From the NCBI RefSeq assembly GCF_007677875.1, contig NZ_VEDO01000013.1, positions 94,458 to 158,457 of the forward strand: a stretch of DNA of 64,000 nucleotides. The letters run 5' to 3'. Numbering within the stretch: the stretch's first letter is position 1; every line of letters starts with the position of its first letter. A model generated the notes under the pieces. The model saw only the letters and a list, made by a program, of their open reading frames with translations. It did not search any database and was not told the DNA's origin. This document shows positions 7,797 through 16,899 of this stretch, piece after piece. A program made the translations under genes and the position numbers. Source of the stretch: Variovorax boronicumulans (GTDB lineage Bacteria > Pseudomonadota > Gammaproteobacteria > Burkholderiales > Burkholderiaceae_C).

Positions 7797-9590
7797 ATGC
7801 TGGAACTGCTGACGGGCGCATCCGAGGCCGAACAAGAGCGTCTTCTCGTTTTGGAGGCGACGAAGCTGGTCGATTCGCCTGCGACCGAAGACTTCGACCG
7901 AATCACGCGACTCGCCGCGGCGCTGTTCAACGTCCCCACCGCGTTGATTTCTTTGGTCACCCATGACCGGCAGTGGTTCAAGTCCAAGGTCGGTATGGAG
8001 GTCTCGGAGACCGAGCGCGGTGCGGCCTTCTGTGACCACACGATCCGTTCGTCCGAGGTGTTGGTGGTCGAAGACGCCGCCAACGATCGCCGCTTCAAAT
8101 TCAATCGTCTGGTCTGTGGCCAGCCTGGCATCCGGTTCTATGCTGGCGCGCCGCTGATCACGCAAAGTGGGCACGCGTTGGGCAGCCTGTGCATCATCGA
8201 CACGAAGCCGCGGGAGTTGTTGAAGGACGAGGCTTCACAGCTGAAGGATTTGGCGGCGTTGGTGATGGCGCAGATCGAGCGGACAGTGGCCGTTGGCCGC
8301 GTGCACGAGGTAACGCACATGCCCAACCGAGCGCAGCTGCGATCTGATCTGCAGGACCTAGCGTTGGCCGCAGACCCCGGCCCTCGGGTACTGGCGCTGG
8401 TGGACATCATGAGCGGCTCGCAGGTCCAGTCAGCGCTGTTGGCGCTTGGCCTCTCCGCCCTGGAGCGCTCGGTTCGCGTCATTGGCGCCCGGCTTGCTAG
8501 TCTTGTGGGCGCCAATACGGTTGTCTACCACGTCAGCGAGACACGATTCGCATTGGTGCTCAATATCAGGCGGCATGAGGACGCCTCGATCCACCTGGGC
8601 TCGCTCGTGGCACAGATGCGCGAACCGTTCAAGTTCGACGGCGTCGCGTTCACGCTTGAGGCTCGGTGTGGGGCGTTGATGTTCGAGCCGCAGTCAGATC
8701 GCCACCGGGACCTGCTCCGCATGGCGACCTCTGCGCTGGTGCAGGCGGCGGCCGAAAGTGCTGCATTGCGCTGGTACGCGTCCGAGATGGACACGTCACA
8801 TCGCAGAGCCTATGCATTGGTGAAAATGCTTCCTGAAAGCTTGGCCAGTGGCGAATTCCGCTTGGTCTATCAGCCCAAACTCGACGTGACGAAGAACAGG
8901 GTTTCGGGTGTCGAGGCTCTGCTGCGCTGGTCCCATCCTGTCATGGGGACGATCTCTCCGGGTGAATTCGTTCCAGCCATCGAGAAGACCGCAGCAATCC
9001 ATGAGCTGACGGACTGGGTGTTGAACACTGCCCTCGCACAGAGCGCCGACTGGCAGCGTCAAGGCGTGTTCATCACCGTGGCCGTCAACGTGTCAGCCAA
9101 GAACTTGGAATACCCCGGATTCGCCGACAAGGTTCGTGAGGCCTGCGACCGGCATGGCGTGAACCCGCGTTGGCTACACATTGAGTGCACCGAAAACTCA
9201 GTGCTGACGGGCGTCCGAACGGTCGAGACCTTGCAAAGCCTCGAGAAGCTCGGCGTGCAGATCTCATTGGACGACTTTGGAGTCGGGTACTCCAACATTG
9301 CGTGCCTGAACCGCCTGCCGGTCTCGTTGCTGAAACTAGACCGCTCATTGGTGGCGCCGATTGCGACGGACTTTCGGGCGTGGACGCTTGCGCAGTCGCT
9401 GATCGACTTCGGACATTGTCTGGGCTACCGGATGCTTGCTGAAGGTGTGGAAGACGCAGAGACTTACAAAATGCTCGTGGAAGCGGGATGCGACGCGATC
9501 CAAGGGTATTTCGTGTCCAAGCCCATTGAGGCTTCAGATCTTCTGCCATTCCTTCGAGCCCAGATACCTGCGCGGCTCATGCTTAACTGA
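7797..9590 (+). CDS. GAF - degenerate GGDEF - EAL cyclic-di-GMP phosphodiesterase
   Basis: This 597-aa cytoplasmic signalling protein has a GAF sensor domain (about 25-165), a GGDEF-fold domain (about 175-330) and an EAL domain (about 340-590). In the GGDEF domain the signature loop is replaced by SETRFALVL, so cyclase activity is unlikely. The EAL domain looks active: GVEALLRW (near 370), NVSAKNLE, IECTEN, DDFGVGYSN (near 491), LKLDRSLV, AEGVED and the closing QGYFVSKP are all present. It should hydrolyse c-di-GMP under control of a small ligand or redox state sensed by GAF. ATG 7797 has AAAGGG at good spacing. It is a single-gene unit. Confidence 0.85.
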   Translation: MLELLTGASEAEQERLLVLEATKLVDSPATEDFDRITRLAAALFNVPTALISLVTHDRQWFKSKVGMEVSETERGAAFCDHTIRSSEVLVVEDAANDRRFKFNRLVCGQPGIRFYAGAPLITQSGHALGSLCIIDTKPRELLKDEASQLKDLAALVMAQIERTVAVGRVHEVTHMPNRAQLRSDLQDLALAADPGPRVLALVDIMSGSQVQSALLALGLSALERSVRVIGARLASLVGANTVVYHVSETRFALVLNIRRHEDASIHLGSLVAQMREPFKFDGVAFTLEARCGALMFEPQSDRHRDLLRMATSALVQAAAESAALRWYASEMDTSHRRAYALVKMLPESLASGEFRLVYQPKLDVTKNRVSGVEALLRWSHPVMGTISPGEFVPAIEKTAAIHELTDWVLNTALAQSADWQRQGVFITVAVNVSAKNLEYPGFADKVREACDRHGVNPRWLHIECTENSVLTGVRTVETLQSLEKLGVQISLDDFGVGYSNIACLNRLPVSLLKLDRSLVAPIATDFRAWTLAQSLIDFGHCLGYRMLAEGVEDAETYKMLVEAGCDAIQGYFVSKPIEASDLLPFLRAQIPARLMLN

Positions 9591-9815
9591 GCGTTCGGCG
9601 CAAGCCTTCGAGCGCCTGCGCATGTGGCAAACCAGGGGCGCTCGCATCAGCGTCCCATAAGACGACGGCCAGGTGGAGCGCACCCGGCCGTCTGACCATG
9701 GCATGCCCGTTTCTTAGGAGATGCACGCCGCAGCTGCATGCATTGTTGGGTGGCACGGCGTGCCGGCAAACACCAAAATCGCGGGATCGACGTGGTGGAT
9801 CTTGGGGGTGCGCAG

Positions 9816-10142
9816 TCAGCTGAATGGGACCGCAGCAACTCCCGCATCGGCCACCCTCGGCTGAACCGGTTCCTGTAGCGTTGGAAAGTGACGCGACAGC
9901 TCCCGGGCGGCCGGCAGAGCGTCAGCCAAGACAAAAAGGGTCTGTGCCTGCGTCAGGGCCTGCTCACTGCTGACAACACCCTGCTCGATGCATCCTGCCA
10001 ACACAGACAATGCCTGTAGCGCCCGAAGCTTGTCGCCGTGGACTATCGGGTTGCCTTCCACCTCGCGCTGCATCCTGATCAGAAGCAATCGCAGCGCAAG
10101 CGGATCGCCCAGGCAAGGCGCCCGTTCCAGCCGCTCGTTCAT
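9816..10142 (-). CDS. Small helical hypothetical protein
   Basis: This 108-aa frame starts at ATG 10142 (MNERLERAPCLGDPLALRLL). It encodes amphipathic helices and no membrane segment. The composition is protein-like (Leu, Glu, Gln, balanced charge), unlike neighbouring shadows. A longer in-frame start at 10250 adds an Arg-rich leader that looks untranslated. It follows the SCPU gene by 111 bp on the same strand. I do not recognise the family. Confidence 0.45.
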   Translation of the reverse strand: MNERLERAPCLGDPLALRLLLIRMQREVEGNPIVHGDKLRALQALSVLAGCIEQGVVSSEQALTQAQTLFVLADALPAARELSRHFPTLQEPVQPRVADAGVAAVPFS

Positions 10143-10253
10143 TGCCCCACACCCTTTTGGACTCGGGCGCCCTCTGCCTCCTCCGCGCCTGATGGCCGCG
10201 CTATGCGCGTGACGCCACTGCAAGGGGCGTTGCGGGCACGCTCCCTGCAACCC

Positions 10254-10838
10254 CTACCAAGCGAGCGTGACCTGCACCACATCCGTGTAGGTTCCTGATG
10301 CGAGGGCGGCGGGGCTGGTTTTGTTGATGCGGCCGTAGATGGGCAGTGGTAGAGCAATACCGGTGCCCGGCAGAGTCACACCGACTGAACTGGCACTGGT
10401 GGGATAGGCATTGGTCATGCCAGCGTCGCTATAGATTTCGTACGGCAGGTAGCCGGACGTGCCCATCTTCATAGCGCGCGAGCCAATGCCAACCGAACCG
10501 CCCTGGCCGGCGTTGTTGCCACCGCTGACAGTGATGGACAAGGAGATCACATCGGGCGAGCACAGGATCTGGGTGGCGCCGGCACCGCCGGCACCGCCCG
10601 AGGCGGTGGCGGTCAGGATGCCGATGAAGGTGGCGGGCTGAGTGCCAAAGTTCAAGGTGCCGAAGTTCGCCCCGGTGGGGCCGGCGCCTGGGGCACCTGA
10701 AATGATACAGCCGGCTTGCAAGGTCATCTGGGCATTGAGCTGCCCAGCCAGAGAGCCGGCGGCAACGGCATGTGAAGCTACGAGGCCAATGGCGGCGCTC
10801 AGAAGGGCCGGGGCGATCTTGGAGATGGCGCAGCGCAT
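10254..10838 (-). CDS. Orphan spore-coat-U (SCPU) domain secreted protein
   Basis: This 194-aa protein has a signal peptide (about 1-27, cut after AVA). The mature chain resembles SCPU proteins: an early Cys (LQAGCIISG), a Gly/Asn-rich middle, a second Cys (ILCSPDV), a YLPYEIYSDAGMTNAYPT strand, LPIYGRI, and the closing GTYTDVVQVTLAW. SCPU proteins are secreted subunits, many exported by Csu-type chaperone-usher systems. No chaperone or usher gene is in the window, so it is an orphan here. ATG 10838 starts the signal peptide. A 206-bp tandem duplication lies directly upstream. Confidence 0.85.
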   Translation of the reverse strand: MRCAISKIAPALLSAAIGLVASHAVAAGSLAGQLNAQMTLQAGCIISGAPGAGPTGANFGTLNFGTQPATFIGILTATASGGAGGAGATQILCSPDVISLSITVSGGNNAGQGGSVGIGSRAMKMGTSGYLPYEIYSDAGMTNAYPTSASSVGVTLPGTGIALPLPIYGRINKTSPAALASGTYTDVVQVTLAW

Positions 10839-10981
10839 GATGACCTCGTTGCGTGGGTTGAAGGGGCCTGGACCACTGAGGTCCAACAGGGTGAATTGTT
10901 CTGTCCTCGTGGTCCTGAACCATGGAGTAACAGTGGCGAGCAGACGAATTGCGCGACACATTCGTGCCACATTCGGAGGGA

Positions 10982-10997
10982 CCGACCCCGGGGTCGG
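10982..10997. promoter_or_regulatory. 16-bp perfect palindrome in repeat copy 1
   Basis: CCGACCCCGGGGTCGG is a perfect palindrome, about 145 bp upstream of the SCPU start. It could be an operator or the stem of a transcript hairpin. It has no T-run on either side, so it does not look like an intrinsic terminator. Confidence 0.5.
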
Positions 10998-11187
10998 CAT
11001 GGCCTGTGAGCCTAGAAAAGACACTCGATGCGATGTCGATTACGCTTTTCGAGGTGCGCCGCTGCCCAAGGGCGGCGACCACTGAGGTCCAACAGGGTGA
11101 ATTGTTCTGTCCTCGTGGTCCTGAACCATGGAGTAACAGTGGCGAGCAGACGAATTGCGCGACACATTCGTGCCACATTCGGAGGGA

Positions 11188-11203
11188 CCGACCCCGGGGT
11201 CGG
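11188..11203. promoter_or_regulatory. Same 16-bp palindrome in repeat copy 2
   Basis: This is an identical palindrome 206 bp from the first, carried along by the tandem duplication. If it is an operator, the duplication doubles the binding sites. Confidence 0.5.
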
Positions 11204-11285
11204 CATGGCCTGTGAGCCTAGAAAAGACACTCGATGCGATGTCGATTACGCTTTTCGAGGTGCGCCGCTGCCGAAGGGCAGCGAC

Positions 11286-11813
11286 ACCTATCTGAACCGC
11301 CCCGGGGCGGTTCAACCAGCCCCCTCGCAGAGCCACCGTGCGCAGGCAAGTCAATGGACGAGCCCTTGTCATTTCATCGGCCGACCGGCAGAAAAGCAGC
11401 GAGAGCTGTCGTAAGCAAGTGGGCTTACCGGCGACCGCTTGAGGGCGAGAATGGTCGGCCGTGTAGTTGTACCAAGCTGCTGTTCGAGAAACTGGCTGCC
11501 ACGTCGTCGGGGTCATCAAGGGCCTGGGCAGGTCGGACGGCATGTAAAAGCTGGCCATGGTCACGTCATCTTGCGCTTCGATGGCGCCGCACCGGCCAGC
11601 AACTCTGCAGCCACGGCCCGCACGTCCGCTGCGCTGAACCGCAACGCGCTGCAGTGGCCACCGAAGTAGCAGGACAGGTCGATCTGGTCCGTCCGTTCGG
11701 CGTGAATTGTGATCTCGGCGCCGGCCGCCAGCGTGCCGTCCATTGAATGCGAATAGCGATCCCTACTGCCGAAACTGACGAAAGGGGCCCCTCTGTTCGC
11801 CTATATTTGAGCA
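11286..11813. other. Gap without a supported gene
   Basis: Only overlapping low-quality frames are present. The stretch separates the tandem repeat from a pair of small plus-strand frames. Confidence 0.35.
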
Positions 11814-12059
11814 ATGCAATCGCCCGAGACCCGTGCCTGTCTTGAGGAATGCCGCGTCGTCGTGGCAGACGCCGACGTGGACGATGATCAGCGGCAACTT
11901 GGTTTGGATCTGATCGGACACTTGCTGGCCATGCATGCGGATCGGCGGCTGAACTCTCAGATCCTCCTGCTTGCGCTGCAAAGCCTTGAGATGGTACCGG
12001 GCCTTGACGATCAGTTCGAACGGCTGCGATCGACCGCAAATCGGGAACTGCTCGACTGA
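11814..12059 (+). CDS. Small acidic hypothetical protein
   Basis: This 81-aa frame (MQSPETRACLEECRVVVADA...) is acidic and helical, with a repeated Leu pattern and no membrane segment. It is followed 6 bp later by another small frame, so the two could form a small operon. No family is recognised. The composition is more protein-like than the opposite-strand frames, and that is the main support. Confidence 0.4.
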   Translation: MQSPETRACLEECRVVVADADVDDDQRQLGLDLIGHLLAMHADRRLNSQILLLALQSLEMVPGLDDQFERLRSTANRELLD

Positions 12060-12065
12060 GCCCAG

Positions 12066-12314
12066 ATGTCGCTATTCATTGAGCCCTCGGTCCACACCAG
12101 ACATTACCGCATCGCGCGGCCACCCCGCACTTACTGCGGAAAGCACGCAGCCCCATGGATCGCGATCGAAATGGCCTTCTCTGTCCCTGAGCGTGCGCTG
12201 AGCTTCTGGGTCTTGGCCGACGCGCTTGCAGAAGCCTGCCCCGGCACCGGGCGGATGCATCCGCACGCGTTTTTGCGGTACTGCATCAGGCAAGGTTGGT
12301 TGGAGCGCGTGTAG
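12066..12314 (+). CDS. Small hypothetical protein
   Basis: This 82-aa frame is rich in His, Arg and aromatics in its first half (MSLFIEPSVHTRHYRIARPP) and helical in its second (FWVLADALAEACPGTGRMHP). It begins 6 bp after the preceding small gene. No family is recognised, and whether it is translated is uncertain. Confidence 0.4.
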   Translation: MSLFIEPSVHTRHYRIARPPRTYCGKHAAPWIAIEMAFSVPERALSFWVLADALAEACPGTGRMHPHAFLRYCIRQGWLERV

Positions 12315-13162
12315 ACCGGCCAGTTGGAATCTTAGCCTTCATCCGGAATGTTGCAAACCTGCAGAGGCAGCGTACGATGCGCCAAGGGGCTTGCGATTGT
12401 CCCGATCGAAATGAGTACGCACTTCCCAGCATCGAATCGCTCTCCCGGCAACGCAAATGTTTCCTCTCATTCTTGCACTTGCTGTCATCGTCGCCGCTGC
12501 CACGTCGCTGACCTCCTGTGGCGATGCAGAGGAGCACGCAAAGCCCTTCAGGCAGGTGTCCGCAGTGCCTGCGAACCCGCCGGCGAGCAGATAGGAGTTG
12601 GGTTCCGAGTTCTGGTTGCGCATCGAGGGATTGCGTGCGTTGAGTGCTGGTGCCCGGGGGCCTGAACCGGTCTGCTGCGCGTGCAGACCGCCATGGCCAC
12701 AGCAGGCGTTCAGTCCTTTAATCAGTAAATGCTTCTCGTGCTGCGATCGGCCAGCTTATTGAGCAGCTCCTCGCCGCGGCCCACCGCTGGCGTGGTGGTC
12801 TGCGAGCGGCCGACCACCATGTGCGAACCGGGCGGCTGTCTGCTGCACCGCGCCCAACCCACGGACTGAACCACGATTCGACCTATCCGAGCGGCACTCC
12901 CATCGTTGCAGCGGACGTGCATGCGCAGTCGCCACCGCAGCGGCCACAGCGTTCATCGCAAGATACGCCCGGCAGGGCTCAGGATGGAAGCAGGGCTTGG
13001 CACTCTATACGCCGACGGTATCCAACGTTCAGAAAAGCGGCACTGCAGTCCAGACGTGCAGCACCTGCAGCCCGAAAGCGCCCCTGTCCTTCGCCCCGTC
13101 ACACCTCGAGCACGTGCCTTTAGATCCGCTGCGCAAGACCACGCGCCCGCTTCCTTTCAAAG
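12315..13162. other. Long gap without a supported gene
   Basis: No frame here has recognisable content. The only clear structure is an 8-bp-stem hairpin at 12668-12690 (CGGTCTGC and GCAGACCG around a 7-base loop) that lacks a T-run. The region reads as decayed accessory DNA. Confidence 0.4.
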
Positions 13163-14401
13163 CTAATACCAGTCTGCAGGAGACAATTGCCCGGCGTTAA
13201 CGTCGACGTACTTGTACAGCGGCACGCCAGTCCATTCGGTCAGATTGAAAACGCTTTCGGAGTTGGCCAACTTTCTCACCTCCACCGTTGACACCGAAAG
13301 GGGTGTCTGCGCCTCGCAGACCGATGGCGCGATCGATGGGCGGACAAAGTAGACCGCGCTTTCGGTCGTCGTCGATGGGTTGGTGGCACGCGTTGCAGTG
13401 ACCGGACGGCCCTCGCCGTTGCCTTGCACCAGGAGGGCGGTTTCGACGCCGATGCCGATGCCACGAGCCGTCCTGTTGCCACTGGAAGACGCAGGAAGCA
13501 CGCCCCCGTTGCATCCAAAGATGCTTCCCGACATGCTCACGGGCGCAACGATCCGCGAGATGAAGGTCACCAGGCGTCCCATTCGGTCGCGGCTGTCGAA
13601 GTGGGAATCGAAGATGAGACTCTCCAAGGCCGGTGGCGCAATGAAGCCACCGCTCAGACTCAAGGGTGAGGGGTCGAATGTAATGTCCCTGTAGAAGGGA
13701 TCGAGCATCGCCAACTCGGAGGTGGCCGAGTGGTAGAGCGCCGAATAGTCGAACTGTCCGAGCACCGCCAGGCCCGCACTCGTCCCTCCGATGGGCACGT
13801 TCCTTTGCATCAGATTCTTGAGCGTCTGCTCCAACGCTGCACCCTTCCAGAACCGGATGTACTGGCCTTGGTCGCCACCAGCGATGAAGACCACATTGGC
13901 CCTGGCAACAATAGCGTTAACGGCAGCATTGTTAGCCGCCTTCACGCTGGGGATCACAACTGTCTCAACCGACGACAAGCCCAGAGAAGCACCGCCGACC
14001 CATTGGTCGGTGACCTTGGCGGACGTAGAGAGGGCCTCGTCGCTGTAGAAGATGTAAGGGTTGTAGGCGTCGGTTCCGCTGGCTTGAATGATGACGAACC
14101 GCCCGCCGCTCCCGGGGGTGATGCCGGCGCGCTGAATCAACCACCGAAAGGCAGGATCGACATCTGGCCCTCCGCCCATCAACACGAACGAGGGCGTAGG
14201 GTGGGATGTGGGTGCTTTGACCACGGCGTTGAAGTTACCCTGCGCGTAGTAGGAGTACAGCGGAATAGGCTTGGCCACTTCAAAGGTGGCCTGGGCGAAC
14301 GCTTGGGGCGCGACGTTCCAGGATGCCAGGGCGACTGCCGCTGGCCCGGCAGCACGGCGGCATAGGCGCGCGAAACACTGCAGGAAGGTGCTTGACGGCA
14401 T
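13163..14401 (-). CDS. Secreted cyanophycinase-like peptidase (S51 family)
   Basis: This 412-aa protein has a signal peptide (about 1-36, cut near AFAQ). The core matches the cyanophycinase/S51 family: FVLMGGGPDVDPAF, a FIAGGDQGQY turn, and the nucleophile elbow IGGTSAG with Ser near residue 207. Cyanophycinases hydrolyse multi-L-arginyl-poly-L-aspartate; exported versions let a cell feed on the polymer released by others. The C-terminal third carries SSSGNRTARGIGIGVETALL, also typical. It follows the PEP-CTERM gene by 58 bp on the same strand, so the two may be co-transcribed. Substrate is inferred from family only. Confidence 0.8.
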   Translation of the reverse strand: MPSSTFLQCFARLCRRAAGPAAVALASWNVAPQAFAQATFEVAKPIPLYSYYAQGNFNAVVKAPTSHPTPSFVLMGGGPDVDPAFRWLIQRAGITPGSGGRFVIIQASGTDAYNPYIFYSDEALSTSAKVTDQWVGGASLGLSSVETVVIPSVKAANNAAVNAIVARANVVFIAGGDQGQYIRFWKGAALEQTLKNLMQRNVPIGGTSAGLAVLGQFDYSALYHSATSELAMLDPFYRDITFDPSPLSLSGGFIAPPALESLIFDSHFDSRDRMGRLVTFISRIVAPVSMSGSIFGCNGGVLPASSSGNRTARGIGIGVETALLVQGNGEGRPVTATRATNPSTTTESAVYFVRPSIAPSVCEAQTPLSVSTVEVRKLANSESVFNLTEWTGVPLYKYVDVNAGQLSPADWY

Positions 14402-14459
14402 GGGCGGTCCTCGAAAAACTTGCGATTCGGGATGACGTGGCGCGGCAGCTGAGCGCCCC

Positions 14460-15044
14460 TCAGGCGACTTGCGTGGTGGCTGGGCGCCACCTGGCGACGG
14501 CCAGAGCCGACAGCAGTGCACTCAACATCAAGGCGAAAACCTGCGGCTCCGGCACGGTGGACACGCCAAAGGTGAGCGTGCCGTAGTCCCAGATGCCCTC
14601 CGGTTCGTCGAACGCCAAGTCCTTATAGGCGTCGTGGAACTCCAAACGCAGCAGCCCGTCGTCGCCCAGTGGAAACTGCTGGAGGATTTCGCGTAGGTCT
14701 TGGAATCCGGTGTATTTGCTGGAGCCTTGGAAGTCGTCGCCCCCGCCTGGGGTAAAGGTCACGCCGTTCCCCAGCGAATCGCTGAAGGTGAGTTTCATCT
14801 CCGACAGATAGCTCGGGTCATAGCTGCTGAGGTGGATGTCCCACTTCAAGCTCTCGATGATGGCGCCCGCGCCGATCATCAGTTCTTTGACGACGTTGCC
14901 GGCGGCACCTCGTTCGTCCATGTCCGCCATGCCGGCGACGTCCACGATGACATACATTGGGCTGGCTTGCGCAGTGCCGGAGAATGCTGCCGCACAAAGG
15001 GTGGCCGCCGCTGAGAAACGTTTCTATTTGGTCGAACTTGTCAT
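14460..15044 (-). pseudogene. PEP-CTERM sorted exported protein with an in-frame amber codon ahead of its signal peptide
   Basis: From ATG 15044 the frame reads MTSSTK, then TAG (15024-15026), then KRFSAAATLCAAAFSGTAQA, a good signal peptide, and on to the stop at 14460. The 194-codon product ends with VPEP followed by a hydrophobic helix and Arg, the PEP-CTERM signal recognised by exosortase for surface anchoring. No ATG, GTG or TTG lies between the amber codon and the signal peptide. The first in-frame ATG after it (14957) would make a 165-aa protein without export signal. So the gene is broken by one base (probably CAG to TAG), read through, or miscalled in sequencing. Confidence 0.6.
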
Positions 15045-15577
15045 TGGTCGTACCTGCGGATCGTTGATAAGTCAGGGTTCCAAGACTAAGGCGCAGTCAG
15101 CATCGGCAGCTTGCTGCTGTGCGACACGCTGAGATCCAGCATGCTGCGTCCGACGCGCTGCCCGGCGGCAACACGGTGAGCCATGACCGATGTGCCACGG
15201 CTAAACGGGGGTCTGCGGACCAGGATCGGCTTGAACGCTCAAAGGGGGCTGTCTGGTCTTGAGAATCTGCACGCCGCGCAGTGTGTTCAGCAGATGCCCA
15301 CTGGTAAATACCGCGTTGGCGGGAGGCAAAGGGCAGCTTCCAGACGCAGAGCCACGTCACTTCGTGATTAGCAGAGCACTATCGTCTCGCAAGGACGCTC
15401 TTGTCCGTTTGCAGGTTGTTGTAGCCGTCCGCCCAGCACCCATGGCTGGCGGGAAGTTGCCTTCTGCACGAAAGTGCAGACGACGTCGTCTGGCAGCAAT
15501 GGCTTCTTCTTGCGTCGGTTGGAACCGCAAGACCCGCTGTCCCACCTGACAAGCAAAGCCAGACCGTCATCCGCTCT
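15045..15577. other. Gap without a supported gene
   Basis: Only short overlapping frames are present. The right end is the region downstream of the minus-strand catabolic operon; no clear terminator hairpin was found. Confidence 0.35.
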
Positions 15578-16081
15578 TCACTTCGAAGCGACTGGTGGCG
15601 GCGGCCGATACATCGCTCCCCTGACCAGAACGCCGTCGGCGTCGGCATAGACCCAGTCGCCCGGGCGAAAAATCACGTTGCCGAACCGCACAGGCAGATC
15701 TCGTTCGTAGGCTTGGGGTGTGGACGCACTGCGCGGCGTGGTACCCAGGGCCTTGACGCCGAGGTCGTACGTCGCCATCTCCTCGGCATCGCGTATCGCC
15801 CCGAAGACGACGACGCCTGCCCAGCCATTGCGCAGGGCGATGGAGGCCATCGTCCCACCGAACAGCGCGATGCGGCGCGAGCCCTCCCCATCGATCACCA
15901 GCACCCTGCCCTGCCCGGCTCCCAGGCACGGCGCAATGCCTGCCCGGTGGTCGTCGCGCACCTTGAGCGTGACCGCCTGGCCCCAGAAGGTGCGCCGGCG
16001 GCCGAAGTCGCGCAGTTCGGCCTCGCACAGTTGAGCGGCTTCGGGGTCATGGTCCCAAATGTCGGCGGTGGCGAAGGTCAC
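15578..16081 (-). CDS. RraA-like / HMG-aldolase family protein
   Basis: This 167-aa protein matches the RraA/4-hydroxy-4-methyl-2-oxoglutarate aldolase family: AGIAPCLGAGQGRVLVIDGE, LFGGTMASIALRNGWAGVVVFG, and the active-site GAIRD at about 94-98. Members include class II pyruvate aldolases and oxaloacetate decarboxylases; others bind RNase E. Being the last gene of a catabolic operon favours a metabolic role, such as retro-aldol cleavage of a hydroxy-acid. Start is GTG 16081, which overlaps the upstream stop as GTGA, so translation is coupled. The substrate cannot be read from the sequence. Confidence 0.75.
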   Translation of the reverse strand: MTFATADIWDHDPEAAQLCEAELRDFGRRRTFWGQAVTLKVRDDHRAGIAPCLGAGQGRVLVIDGEGSRRIALFGGTMASIALRNGWAGVVVFGAIRDAEEMATYDLGVKALGTTPRSASTPQAYERDLPVRFGNVIFRPGDWVYADADGVLVRGAMYRPPPPVASK

Positions 16082-16899
16082 GGCTGCCTCCGTGGCGTTG
16101 CGGGAACCACCTGGTTGTGCAGACCACCGTCCACGAAGATGTCGGTCCCGTTGATGTACCGCGCCGCATCGCTGGCCAGGAAGGCCGCAGCGTCGGCCGC
16201 GTCCCATGGGGAGCCCATGGCACCTGTCGGGCATGTGGCGTGGCGCGTCGCCAGCAGATGGTCCAGGCCGTGCGGGTGGGCCACGGCCAGCTGCTGGCGC
16301 ACGAGCGCGGTGTCCATGAGCCCCAGCAGGATGTTGTTGCAACGGATGCCGCGCGCGGCGTACTGCATGGCGACATTCATGCCCAGCGCATTCAGGGCCG
16401 CCTTGCTGGCGTGGTAGGCACACAAGGCGCCGTCGCCTGCCCGTGCCGCCGCGATCGACGACACCTGGACAATGGCACCGCGGCCGGCCTTGGTCATCAA
16501 TGGCAGCACGTGCTTGAGCGCCAGGAACGCGGAACGCGTGTTCAGCGCGAACGCACGGTCCCAGTCCTCCACGGCAAGCTCTTCGGGTCCACCATGCAGG
16601 ACCACGCCCACGTTGTTGACGAGGATGTCGACGGTACCGTTCGCCGCCTGCGCACACTGCACCGCGTCGCGCACCGACGATTCGAGACACACATCGGCCT
16701 CGATGACCTCACAGCGCCCGCCGGCTTCCTGCGCCAGGCGCTGCGTGCGTCGCGCGGCATCCGGATCCCGGTCGGCGGCAAACACCAGTGCGCCGTGCTG
16801 GGCCATGCGGATGGCGATCGCCGCGCCGTTGCCGGGGCCGACGTCGGCAGCGCCGGCGCCGAACACCAGCGCCGTCCTGGATTGAAGCGGCCGATTCAT
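16078..16899 (-). CDS. Short-chain dehydrogenase/reductase (SDR)
   Basis: This 273-aa protein has an SDR Rossmann fold. The nucleotide-binding loop is FGAGAADVGPGNGAAIA, an expanded variant of TGxxxGxG. NNVG is at 95-98, the catalytic Ser in QVSSIA, and YHASK at 162-166. The C-terminal DAADAAAFLASD...GTDIFVDGG is standard. It likely oxidises a hydroxyacyl intermediate with NAD(P)+. ATG 16899 overlaps the stop of the other SDR (ATGA), and its own stop overlaps the RraA start. Two adjacent SDRs suggest two successive oxidations or two stereoisomers. Confidence 0.85.
   Translation of the reverse strand: MNRPLQSRTALVFGAGAADVGPGNGAAIAIRMAQHGALVFAADRDPDAARRTQRLAQEAGGRCEVIEADVCLESSVRDAVQCAQAANGTVDILVNNVGVVLHGGPEELAVEDWDRAFALNTRSAFLALKHVLPLMTKAGRGAIVQVSSIAAARAGDGALCAYHASKAALNALGMNVAMQYAARGIRCNNILLGLMDTALVRQQLAVAHPHGLDHLLATRHATCPTGAMGSPWDAADAAAFLASDAARYINGTDIFVDGGLHNQVVPATPRRQP

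Larger units (their letters stand above)
10871..11285. repeat. 206-bp tandem direct repeat, two copies
   Basis: The sequence from 10871 is repeated with an exact 206-bp offset starting at 11077. The copies stay almost identical to about 11079 and 11285, where they begin to differ. Each contains the same 16-bp palindrome (10982-10997 and 11188-11203). The array sits just upstream of the SCPU gene, so it probably duplicates part of its control region. The near-identity suggests a recent event. Confidence 0.9.

Noticed and set aside
10429..11178. 249-codon minus frame across the SCPU gene and the tandem repeat
   Set aside because: It reads the SCPU gene out of frame and repeats the same peptide because of the 206-bp duplication.
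12668..12690. 8-bp hairpin considered as a terminator
   Set aside because: No T-run on either strand and no gene ending there.
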